64,000 nucleotides of DNA from Phoenix dactylifera (Eukaryota; Streptophyta; Magnoliopsida; Arecales; Arecaceae): assembly GCF_009389715.1 (NCBI RefSeq), contig NW_024067932.1:248001-312000 (forward strand), read 5' to 3'. Below are positions 34,516 through 45,307 of this stretch, in pieces. Position 1 is the stretch's first letter; the number at the start of each line of letters is the position of its first letter. Below the pieces are notes generated by a model that worked only from the letters and a program-made list of their open reading frames with translations, searched no databases and was not told the origin of the DNA. The position numbers and the translations under genes were made by a program.

Positions 34516-36193
34516 TCATAATGAAGCATGATCAGTAGAACCAGAATCACCATTACACCCCCGATCTGCATGCCTTGTTCCAAAGCCAATCTCTTCTCTC
34601 ATCTTTTGAAGAACCTCCTCTTGCCATTTTTTCTTTTCCTGCTCAAGAATACGTAGAAGGTCTTCATGAGTGTACAGCTCTGGAGCTTGACTTGTAGAGG
34701 TGGAAGAGGATGATGATTGCCCAATAATTCCAGTGAGATCCTCTAGGGGACTAAAGCCATAGACATGGCCATGAGTTGGGACACCAGTTGCCTCAAACCA
34801 CAAGTCATAATCACGTGGAGGAGCATCTGAGGTGGAGGCATCACCATATTTTTTGGAGTATTCAGCTGAATACTTTGCCTGCCAGTTGATTTAAAAGAAG
34901 AGAAAAACATTATGGTGGATCAAACAAGAGATAAACATGAGCAAGCTCAATAATATTTATGAATCATAAAAAAATTATACTTACCATGACAGCTTCACTT
35001 CTCTTATCTACATATCCTCCCATGCCTTGCTTTGTCTTATGCGTCCGATTAAAAGATTCAACTATTGTTGGCTCCCTACCTAACTTTAATTTCTACAAAA
35101 GAGAAAAGAAAAAAATCATTAACATATAATGGGCTAATTTAAGATGATTGAACAATAATATAAAAATTATTATAGAAATCTAATTGAATAAAGATATGTA
35201 CCAGTCGTTCGTCATGATTGACAAATGCGATTGATCCTCCACAGTGTTTAGAGATGCTACCATTCTTCATGGTGTTTCTATTATTTTTGTTGGCTTCTGA
35301 TTTCTTCTTCCATTTTGGGGAGATCCAAATATCAATTAGCTTATTCCAATTTTCTCTAGAGATCCAATTAGGGGGTTTATCACGGGCTTTATTTAAATCT
35401 CCTTTTGCTTCCAAAAGCTTTTGGCTTCTGACCCTCCCTAATGAGGTTGTCAACTGTCGCTGACAATGCTTGTCCCAAACTTGATGCACATGATGCAATT
35501 GTCCTGGAAGAATTGTGTGTATCTCCTAACAAAAAAAAGGTCGCAAGTAATCAGACTTATTAATTGGCATGTGTAACAAGGGCAAAAGTTAATGATAAGA
35601 AATATAACTTAATTACATCACCTCAAATTTGTTCCACATTCCAACTTTAGCATGTGTAGGGACCTCCCTCCATGACAACCACGGACCATTGAAAAATTGG
35701 CGCATGATAGCAACAGCTTTGTGACTGACCTCATAATCAAGAAACCTGCAATTTAAAAAATATTTATTAGAAAATAAATTAAATACTTTAAATGCAACAA
35801 ACACATAAATTCAAATTAGTGATATAAGAAAGTGATATTTTCATACATTCCTCTTGTGCACCTAACAATCACTTTTCCATTTGCATCAACAGGGGCTTTA
35901 AGGGTTGGTTCTCGGCCATTGCTTTGTCGTGGATCAATCCCAAGTTCATCATTCATCTGATCCTCATTCATTATATCCTCATGATTTTGCACTGCACCAT
36001 TCATTTCTTCATCGTTTATTTCTTCATTTGTATCCACCTCTTCAATCATGTCCCCATCAGGAATGTAATCATCATCATCATGACAATCCTCGACATGCTC
36101 AGGCAACCTAGAAGGTTGAGAAGGAACTTGAGTAGCAGCCAGTATTAAAGCTGCTTTTCCATTACCTCTTGGTTTTCCTTTTTTCTTGGCCAT
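34516..36193 (-). CDS. CACTA accessory protein (Transposase_24/TNPA-like)
   Basis: Five predicted exons: 36193-35847, 35745-35622, 35525-35202, 35092-34985 and 34878-34516. Every junction has GT/AG ends and consistent phase, giving 421 codons plus stop. It starts MAKKKGKPRGNGKAA. An Asp/Glu-rich segment and the core of the plant En/Spm Transposase_24 family follow (GPWLSWREVP, PPNWISRENWNKLIDIW, KSEANKNNRNTMKNG). A conserved LKLGREPTIVESFNRTHK block comes next, then a C-terminal coiled coil (EDLLRILEQEKKKWQEEVLQ). TNPA-type proteins are known to bind subterminal repeats, and the repeats here are the likely targets. It lies about 180 bp downstream of the transposase gene, in the same direction. 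Confidence 0.85.
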
Positions 36194-36373
36194 AACTGCA
36201 CAACAATAAAAAGTTGTAGTTAGTTCACAATGTAAATGTCAACAAATCCAATCAAAGTAAAGAACAATCAGTGGACCTGTTGCTTTCCCTTTGCTCTTTC
36301 TCATGTCTGCACAATTATAATTTATAAGTCTAAAATTAGTTATATTAGCATTCACAAAGTTGCATGTTGTATT

Positions 36374-39300
36374 TTAATCTTCCTCAGCCTCATGCTCCTC
36401 TTCCTCGGTTTGTTCATCTTCAAAATCTTCTTCTTCATCCTCAAAGTCCTCTTCCATTTGGTTAGTTGTCAACTCAATTTCTGCTGCATCAATATCTTCT
36501 GCATCTCTGTTAACACCAACCAAAATGTCTGGATCATCAAGCTCATCTGTCATCGAGATTGGGGTAGGAATCCTGTGGTTTTCTTCTTGATAAAAATCAA
36601 GAAAATTTTCTTCTGGCACACTAGGAGTGAACCTACCTCTAGCTTTTGTCTTAATTACTGCCCACCACAATCTTCGATTCTTCTTCTTACCTGGGTAACC
36701 AGTATAGAACACCTGATGTGCTTGTTGAGCTAATACAAAAGGATCATTGGTTGGAAGTCTTAGTTTGTAATTGATCTCAACGAGGCCATGTTGAGGGTGC
36801 ACTTTCATACCCTTGTCTCTATCATACCAGTCACATTTGAATAACACTACTTTATTACCAACCCCAAAATAGTCTAACTTGATAATGTCAACCAACATCC
36901 CATAATAGTCACTCTCAAAGTCATTGTAACTGCTTCCCTTAATGCACACACCACTGTTGAAGGTTCTTTTATCCTTTCCATATTCTTTAGTGTGAAATCT
37001 GTACCCATTCACAAAGTAGCCTTTATAACATTTAACTTTATTCCCAGGGCCATATGATAGGTCCTTTAAGCGCCCATCAACATGATTTTTGCTGTCATTA
37101 ACCTAGCATGATAAAAATAATATCGTAAGAATAAATCAAGAGAAAGTCTAATTTATTATTATATTTATGAATTATGTACTCACATATGACCTAAACCAAG
37201 CCGGAAACTCCATTTCGCGACGTCTTTCCAAATCTATTTGGCTTATATTTGGACAAGATTGCCGGATATAATCATCAAAATACCTACAACACAAAAGCTA
37301 GAATCACATATATTGTACTCCATATGCATTTTTAAGGATGATTATAATTAAGTACTTGTGTAACTTACTTTCCAAAAGGTTGAACCTCCTCACAATTCAG
37401 AAGAACATATAATTCAGCAGCATTAAACTCCTGAGTAGTTAAATGCCTTCCAAAAGGTTTCCCAAAAGGCCGACCTTGATGAGCAAAAATTGATAGACGA
37501 TCCACGAGATCAAACTCCCCTTCGTCTTCATTACGGAGAACTTGATTTAACCTCGTTTGTATAGAAGGCTCAAAATAATGCGAACAGAAAGTTGATATTT
37601 CTTCTATGATGTAAGCCTCGACAATAGAACCTTCAATCGATGCTCGATTCTTTACCTTCTGCTTTATATCATGCATAAGCCTATAAATAAGATTAATATG
37701 TTAATTTCTCAAATTTAATAGATACAAAAAAACTATTTAATAAAATTATAGAAATTGTTACCTTTTAAAGGGGTACATCCATCTGTACTGCACGGCCCCC
37801 CCAACTTTAGCTTCATAAGCTAAATGAACAGGTAAGTGCTCCATTGAGTCAAAAAATGCAGGAGGAAATATCTTCTCAAGTTTGCAGAGAGTTACCACAA
37901 TATTTTTCTCAAGAACCTCCATATCTTGGACACGCAAAGTTGTGTTGCATAAATCTCTAAAGTAACAGCTTAATTCTGTCAATGCATCCCACACTGGTGC
38001 TGGCAATACTTCACGGAATGCAATTGGAAGCAATCTCAGCATGAAAACATGACAATCGTGACTTTTTAACCCGTAAAACTTATAATCATCCAGGTTAACA
38101 CACTTCGATATATTTGAAGCATATCCATCAGGGAGTCTTAACCCTTTCACCCACTCGCAGACCTCCATTGCTTGGTCTTTGGACAATACATAGGAAGCTG
38201 GAGGCTTAACTAGCTTTCCATTAACAAATTGAATCCTCAACTTGGGACGCTTGCAATACAGCTCTAAATCTTGCCTTGCTTTCACATTATCTTTAGTCTT
38301 CCCTTTTACATCCATACAAGTGTAAAATATATTGAGAAACACATTTCGAACAATATGCATGACATCTAAATTGTGTCGAATAAGTAGTGTATGCCAATAG
38401 GGCAACTCCCAAAATATGCTCCTTTTCACCCAATTATGATCTTTACCGAATCCAGGAATGGTGTGCTTAGGAGCTTTCGAACCAAAAGTTACATTAGGCA
38501 AGGCAAAGACCCTATTTTTCAACTCCTCACCAGACAGTCGAGGAGGTGGGGGGTCTGTCTCTATTCTACCATTGAAGAAACCATCAACTTGGTATCTGTA
38601 TGCATGGTCCATGGGCAAGAATTGACGATGGCAGTCAAAAAAAGAAGTCTTCCCACCATGTTGTAGTGTAAAAGTTTTTGAGTTCTCCATACAATACGGG
38701 CATGCCAACTTTCCATGTGTACTCCATCCTGAAAGCATGCCATATGCAGGAAAATCGTTGATAGTCCACAATAAAGCTGCCTTCATTTGAAAATTCTCTT
38801 TTCTAAAAATGTCATAAGTAGTGACCCCTACTTCCCACAATATTTTAAGTTCATCAATCAAAGGCCTAAGCAAGACATCGATACTTTTGCCGGGGCTCTT
38901 AGGTCCAGAAATGACTAAACTTAGAAAAATGTAGGGTCGTTTCATACATATTGATGGTGGAAGATTGTAAACTGTTACGAAAACTGGCCAACAGGAATAA
39001 GGACGAGCTGATTGGCTAAAAGGGTTAAAACCATCTGTACATAACCCAAGTCTCACATTACGAGGCTCGGTAGAAAAGGATGGATGAATGCGGTCAAAGT
39101 GCTTCCAAGCCTCCCCACAAGCAGGATGCACCATCTCATCTGAATCACCTCCCTTTACATGCCATGACATGTTTTCAGCCGTTCTGCTTGACATAAAAAG
39201 CCTCTGAAGTCTTGGTGTTATTGGAAGATATCGCAACCTTCTATAAGGAACATCTTTTCTCCTACCACCACCATCATTTCTTCTGAGTTTATATCGAGGA

Positions 39301-40073
39301 TGACCACAAATAGTACACTCAATCAAATTCTCTGTTTCCTTATAGAATAGCATACAATTATTCTCACAAACATCAATACTTGTATACTCCAACCCCAACT
39401 TCCGAAGCATCTTCTTTGATTGATAGAAATCAAGGGGCAGCTTCTCACTTTCCGGCAACATATTCTTCACTATTTTCATGATTCGATCATAGCAAGATAT
39501 ACTCATATTAAATTCAGACTTGCAATTTAATAATTGAGTAATAGCAGATAACTTAGAGTGTTTTTTACACCCTTCCCATAAAAGTACTTCTGTATCTTTC
39601 AACAAAGAATAAAAATCTGCAGCATCCTTATTTGGCTCTTCCTCATGATTAACTTCAAGTGCACTACTCAAATGGAGTTCCTCTTCTAGACCCATAGCTT
39701 CCATCACCATGGTTCTATATTGCTGACCATGTTCACAACCAACATCCATTGATGTGGATGCTTCTACTGCACTTGTACTTACAGGAGCAACTGCACCAAG
39801 TAACTCCCCATGTGCAAACCATGTTGAATACCCCGGTGTAAACCCCTTTCTCAACAAATGAACATTGACCATATCACGGTTAAGAAATTTCTGGTTGTCA
39901 CATCTCATACAAGGGCATCTAATCTTATCACCACTACAATACTCTAACTGAGTAAATGCAAACTCAAGGAACCCTTTAACTCCATCACAGAACTCAGCTC
40001 TTATATAACCATTTTCACTAAGTCGGTGGTACATCCAATTACGATCAACTGACATAGTTCCTCTAGAAATCAA
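36374..40073 (-). CDS. CACTA transposase (TNP2/Transposase_21 family)
   Basis: Four predicted exons: 40073-37762, 37680-37369, 37283-37184 and 37102-36374. All have GT/AG junctions in consistent phase and give 1150 codons plus stop with no interruption. Domains in order: Transpos-associated domain (about 7-90, with CPCMRC at 53-58); a Cys pair (CTICG, 253-257); Transposase_21 core (about 335-540, with GLCTDGFNPF, WPVFVTVYNLPP, LACPYC); DUF4218 (from about 655, GLKSHDCHVFMLRLLP, continuing into exon 2 with VKNRASIEGSIVEAYI); DUF4216 in exon 4 (VVLFKCDWYD); and an acidic C-terminal tail. The start at 40073 is the first methionine; the next one, six codons on, is equally possible. The protein should excise and reinsert CACTA ends. 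Confidence 0.93.
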
Positions 40074-41406
40074 AAAAATAAAACAACATTAGAAAGCCTA
40101 GAAAATATTAAAAATCGGGCCATTAAAAAACACGAAAGGCAAGATCATAAAAAATGTAAAAGAAACAAAAACTGGTATGATATTTATGAAGATGAGAAGT
40201 TATCATAAGAATGACAAAAATAAGTCATTCAATCTTGTCGTAGCATCATTGACATTAAAAAAGCATTCAATCTTTATAAAAAGCTGAACATAACGAATTA
40301 ATCTTTACAAGTTATCTCTTCATTCATCTAATACCAGCAATATTCAAAAAGCATTTAATCTTTACAAAGACAAGGAATACAAGTCAAATCATCCAAATTT
40401 ACATATGGAATACTATCTGCTTCACATAGAACAAATGTCAATATACATGATCGCCTCTGATGCTAGGAAAGCATGGCACTTCTTAGCAAGCTTTTTTGAC
40501 CACCTTCTTGATTGCACACTAGAAATAAGTCACAACCATGAAGCAACACTATTTTCCACCACTTTCCATTTTTTCTTGCAGATGAACAATGATTGTAGAA
40601 ATGAATAACATGACGAAGAAATTAAAATCCATAAACTTTACAGAGTCAAGTTAAAGTTTTGAGAAAATTTTCAAAAATGTAAACCAATGTCATAAGAAGC
40701 ATGACTGGCATGCTTTGAAGTACTATTCAACAATTATGAAAATAAATTTTGCAAGTTGATGAAGAATCAATAATTGATACTCTTTTTTAAGTATTAGATC
40801 TCTAATCGGCCCAAGTTTGGTGCTTGACGAATGATATTCATAGGAAAGCTCAAATATATCACAATATACAAAGATTAGATTTCCTACAAGGGTCCAAGTA
40901 AATAAAATACATTCAATTATATTACATTAAATTAGAGGTTACTGTAGATTCAGATTTAGGAGGAAAAAAAATTGCACCAATGATACACAACTCTTCCCTT
41001 AATATTTTCACATGAACAATAAAAAAATGGAGATTAATCATTGAGAGCTAATAGTATCGGACCATTGGAACCACAATATCTGATGTTGAAACTCTTGAAA
41101 CAAAGTACTACTATAATCCTTGGCAGCTGGAAACACAAGCCTTTAGTCAATGATTTCATCAGTTTTTCAGTTGAAGTTGTTTCAAAGAGTGAGATCTGTT
41201 TATTTAGAAGAACCCCCAAGAACATATATTCTCTAAATCCTGGCTGCTTCATATTTCTCAAAAAGAAAAAAGGGAAGAAAAAAAAAGAAATAGTTGCTGC
41301 TCCATGTCACAACATGAGATTTTGCGGTTCCAAACTTAACAGACACTATTAATCAAAAAATTCGTCTGCTAAAACGAAACATCAATAGGGAATTAAGGGA
41401 AACAAA

Positions 41407-41483
41407 CCCTGCTTCACCACAGCATCTCAAAAACCCTGCTTCACCACAGCATCTCAAAAACCCTGCTTCACCACAGCATCTCA
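41407..41483. repeat. 27-bp tandem repeat, three copies
   Basis: CCCTGCTTCACCACAGCATC plus TCAAAAA repeats at 41407, 41434 and 41461 (the last shortened). It lies upstream of the transposase gene inside the CACTA element. Confidence 0.9.
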
Positions 41484-41599
41484 GAAAGGAGATTAAAATG
41501 TATACATTTACATCCACATTTGGAATCTTGGATCATGTATATAATGACTAGATGAAGATGAACACAAAGAGATGTAAACACAGGATCATGTATATAATC

Positions 41600-42120
41600 G
41601 AAAGGCACGGCGATCAAGCGCGGCGCCGGATCCACAGGGGGAGACCCTCGGTAGGTTCCTTCCCCCTTCCTCTTCCTCTTCTTCGTTTCTTTTATTTTGT
41701 TATCATGGGGTAAAAGGAAATGGGGTTAGGGTTTACCTCCGGGAAGAACCGGTTCTGAAAACCCTAGCCGACGAGCAAGAAACAGGGGAGCGTCGACGGG
41801 GTGACGTAGCCGCGATGATCTCGTCCCGGGCGAGAAGGAGATGAACACAGGCGCCGAGCAAAGAGACAATGAAACCCTCGGTAGGTTAGGGTTTAACTCC
41901 GGGAAGAGATCCTAGCCGACGAGCAAGAAGGAGGGGGCGTCGACGAGGTGATGTAGCCGCAATCGGGAGGCGTGATGTTGCCGTGGTCGCCGTCGGCAAG
42001 GGGGAGCCGGAGAGGAGAGGCCGGAGGTGGAGGGGAGGAGAGGAGATAGGAAGCCGCGATGCCAAATCCCTAACCACGCCAATCTTTTAATCGAGACCAA
42101 ATGCTTCGAGTCCCAGGCTC
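41600..42120 (-). promoter_or_regulatory. GC-rich upstream region of CACTA transposase, duplicated
   Basis: A GC-rich island in an AT-rich element, about 1.6-2 kb upstream of the transposase start. Two related copies (about 41720-41815 and 41880-41965) share GTTAGGGTTTA, CTCCGGGAAGA, CTAGCCGACGAGCAAGAA and GTCGACG words. By position it is the probable promoter/leader region; the transcription start cannot be seen. Confidence 0.45.
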
Positions 42121-42920
42121 ACCCTGTCACCCAGCTCCAAATCGGGACGGGACTGCAAGCCAAATTTCATATTGAATTATTTTTGGACTAAGTCGGTGTG
42201 CAAGCCAAATTTCATATTGAACTATTTTTTATCTATAAGGTTGATTGGAAGAAGGCTGATTGGACGGAACTTGCTGGAAAAAATATTTTTGAACTATAAA
42301 GCATGGTAAAAAAAATTCGAGACCTTCTTCCAAAATCCAATCCCATTGCAGGAAAGTTGCAATAGGGGTACAAATGGGTCATGGCCAACACCATGAGATT
42401 TGAAAATGAGAAGAAATTTGAGTTTTCTGGAGAGCGTTTGGAATTTGAGTTATCGAAGAAATTTGGGCGAAACGGCGGGCATACTTAGTTTCATGTTGGA
42501 TTTTCCTCCTTTTATCTTTTTTTAATTTAGATTTACTCAAAAATAATATTTTTAATATTTATGGAATTAAAAATTAAATTTGGTGACGGAAATTTTTGTC
42601 AATAACCTGTCACCGCCAAAAATAATCTTTTAAAAATTTATAAATACTTGGGTTACGATATTTGTGACGGCTGAATTTGTCACTGCGGGGTTGCAATTTC
42701 GGTTATCATTTTGCTGACAGATATCCCGTCACTATGATGGTTACTAAGGTTTGGCGCCCATCCTACCCGCGCATTCTGTGACCGGTCTGTCACTAATCGG
42801 TCACTAAGTTTACACCACGGTGACCAAATTTCTGGCGGTCACTAATCAGTCACAAATAGTGACTGATAACGGTCCGTCACTAATTTTCCGTCACTATACG
42901 CGTGTTTTCTGGTAGTGTAT

Positions 42921-43769
42921 TATATTTACTTGTCTTGCTTCCATATCTCCATAAACAGTTCTCTCATTTGATAACATCTTACAAAGCCTTCATTGGTAGA
43001 AAAGTCTGTGTTTTTTATAGAAAAACTTGGAGTGAAGGCTATCAACATTACGAGGGAGTGTTAAAGATAATACGAATATCAACACTACCGAGTCATAGCA
43101 TGTTCTTGTTGAAGTTCAAGTTGAGTTCGAAGTTGATTCTAGTAAAAGTTTGGTGAGGTCAATGTTAGGGCACTATTAGAATGCCTTGCAGAGTCCATAG
43201 TTGTGTCCAAGGGGAATCATATAGCTTCTAAACAGCATTGAAAATAAACTCAATGAACCTTCCTATCTTGGGATATTATGTTGTTTATTTAGGGAAAGGT
43301 TCCACTGTTAGTATATTTTTATATGGTAGTATGACAGTCAGAGTCTAACTTTTATTCGTTCCTTTCCAAGGTAGTCTCTCCTTAATTCTATGTAAACCCA
43401 TGTACTATGACAAATCAAGATAGAGTAAATAAGAAAAATTAGTTTCTTCTCCGCCGTGTATCTACCAACTTGATCAGGTGCCTTCTTTTATCCTCCCTCT
43501 CTCCATTTTATATTATTTTCCACCTCTTATGTGTCGGCCTTGTCCACATTAATCAGTATACACCATAATAGTATATACGTATTTATGCGTATATATACTA
43601 GTTATAATTTTAGATAGAAGTTGTTGGATCTTATATCCAATAATCCACAGTATTAGTTCAAGATTGAAAGTTTGTTTATTTTTGAACTTATTAAATTTTA
43701 ATTCAAATTTGAACCAAGCTTGGAACAAGCTCGCTTGGTTCAAGCTTGAATTGATTTCTAGCTTGATTT
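42921..43769. other. Intergenic DNA between CACTA and SIRE elements
   Basis: Right flank of the CACTA target site, possibly still interior DNA of the truncated SIRE-like element at 31.8 kb. From about 43660 it becomes an AAGCTTG-rich dispersed repeat into which the next element inserted. No coding support. Confidence 0.4.
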
Positions 43770-43774
43770 AGGAT

Positions 43775-45293
43775 TGTTGCCCAGTAAATACAACCCAAGA
43801 GGGGGGGGGGGTGAATTGGGTCTTTTAAAACTTTTAAGCTTCTTTTAAAACTTTTTGATTAATTATGCTAAGTTGTATAGATGCACAGTGGAATTTAAAC
43901 TTAGCAACAGTTTGATTTATTGAATGAAACTTGATTACGTAAATTGAATATGCTTGCAACTAAAGGATGCACGGATAAGAGTTAAGCAAGCAATTTATCT
44001 AAGTAAGTAGGTGAGCAAGTTAGACAATGACAAAAAGCATCACAAACACAACAAACATATAGTGGTTCGGTGCACCCCAGCACCTACATCCACTCCCCAA
44101 GACCTCTTGGGAATTTCACTATAATCCTACAGATTACAGCCGGTTGTTTTACAAGCTCACAACCCAACTTGTTGTTTTACGAGATCACAACGAACTCGGT
44201 CGGTTTTCACAGGCTCACCGACTCGAACCAACCGATTGTTTTCACGGGCTCACAATCCAACCCGGTTGGTTTTCCCAAAGGCTCACCAACCACAACCTTA
44301 CAACGTTGGTTTTTCCCTTTGGCTCACCAACAAATCTTAACCCCTTGATTCAATCCCTTGATTGAATCAAGTTACAAGATATTAGAATAAAGGTTTAAAA
44401 CAAATCAAAGCTTCTTAAACAAGCAAATATAACAATATAAACAATAGAACCCGCAAGAACCCTTTTAGCCGTTGGAAGCGTGGGAGATGATGGTTCTTCC
44501 GATGTGGATCGCGTTGGCTTGAATGTGAGCTTTGAATGCCAAACGGGAGAGAGTAGTTGAGCACGAAATCTGTTGGAAAACTTGAAGGCGCTTGATTTCT
44601 TCACTTGAATGCACTAACTCTCTTGAACCTCTTTTTCTCTCTTCTCTCTTGAATGATCTTGTATTGGGTTGGTAAGAAGATATTGAGAAGCACTTAAGAG
44701 GTCCCTTTTATAGCCCCAAAAGCAAATATAGCCGTTAGACATAAAAAAGAGACGTTTGAAATTCAAATCAAACCTGAAAAAGTTGTTAGTCGCGTCCCAG
44801 GCGCTCCGGGGACGTCTCCGCGCTTTACGGGGACGTCTCCGCTTGTTTGCGCTTTTTGCATGGGGACGACTCCGCTTCTTCGGGGACGACTCCGCGCTTT
44901 ACGGGGACGTCTCCGCCGTTATATCTCCGAAAAACAAGTCTTCTGGAATTCTCTGAGAGAGTCGTCTCCGCTATCTAGGGGACGACTCCGCTGGTCTGCT
45001 TTTTACTTGCGGGGACGACTCCACAGGTACCGGAGACGTCTCCAGACGTGCCAGTTCTTCCTGTTTGTGCCAGAGACGTCTCGGAGACAACCCGGAGACG
45101 TCTCGGCTGTCCCTGAACTTTTTCTTTCATCTCAAAAATTCTTCAATAAGTTCTTAAAAATCATGGAAACTTGCCTAGACATTTCTTAACAATATTCTTA
45201 ATTAACCAACTGAAATCCTCAAATAACTTGTTAAGATAAAGGGAATTATGCTCTAGTATTTTGTATTCATCAAAATCCATTAGAGGGTCAACA
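43775..45293 (-). repeat. 3' LTR of SIRE element
   Basis: Contains in its own direction: a palindrome array (about 45105 down to 44800), TAGCCGTTAGACA (about 44737), a TATA box (TATAAAAGGGA, about 44703-44713), then R/U5. The polypurine tract (AAAAAGGGGGAGAT on the minus strand) lies at 45294-45307. Confidence 0.93.
44800..45105. repeat. Phased palindrome array (GGACGTCTCC type), 3' LTR
   Basis: Units of GGACGTCTCC, GGACGACTCC or AGACGTCTCC start at 44810, 44831, 44864, 44884, 44905, 44959, 44980, 45013, 45034, 45074 and 45096. Adjacent spacing is repeatedly 20-22 bp. The palindromic versions have a GACGTC core, an ACGT-type bZIP site; binding is an inference. Confidence 0.88.
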
Positions 45294-45307
45294 ATCTCCC
45301 CCTTTTT

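Larger units (their letters stand above)
33727..42917 (-). mobile_element. Full-length, possibly autonomous CACTA (En/Spm) transposon
   Basis: A 9191-bp element with 31-bp perfect terminal inverted repeats (33727-33757 and 42887-42917, starting CACTACCAGAAAACACG). A 3-bp target duplication TAT lies at 33724-33726 and 42918-42920. Subterminal regions (about 33758-34290 and 42580-42886) hold many GTCACTA and TAGTGAC motifs in both orientations, the expected transposase-binding architecture. It encodes two spliced minus-strand genes, a TNP2-type transposase and a Transposase_24 accessory protein, both open through every predicted junction. This is the best candidate in the window for a currently mobile DNA transposon. 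Confidence 0.97.

Noticed and set aside
44070..44365. 92-codon ORF repeated at 53218-53496
   Set aside because: Identical position in both LTRs, in R/U5. It is an LTR feature with no protein domain.
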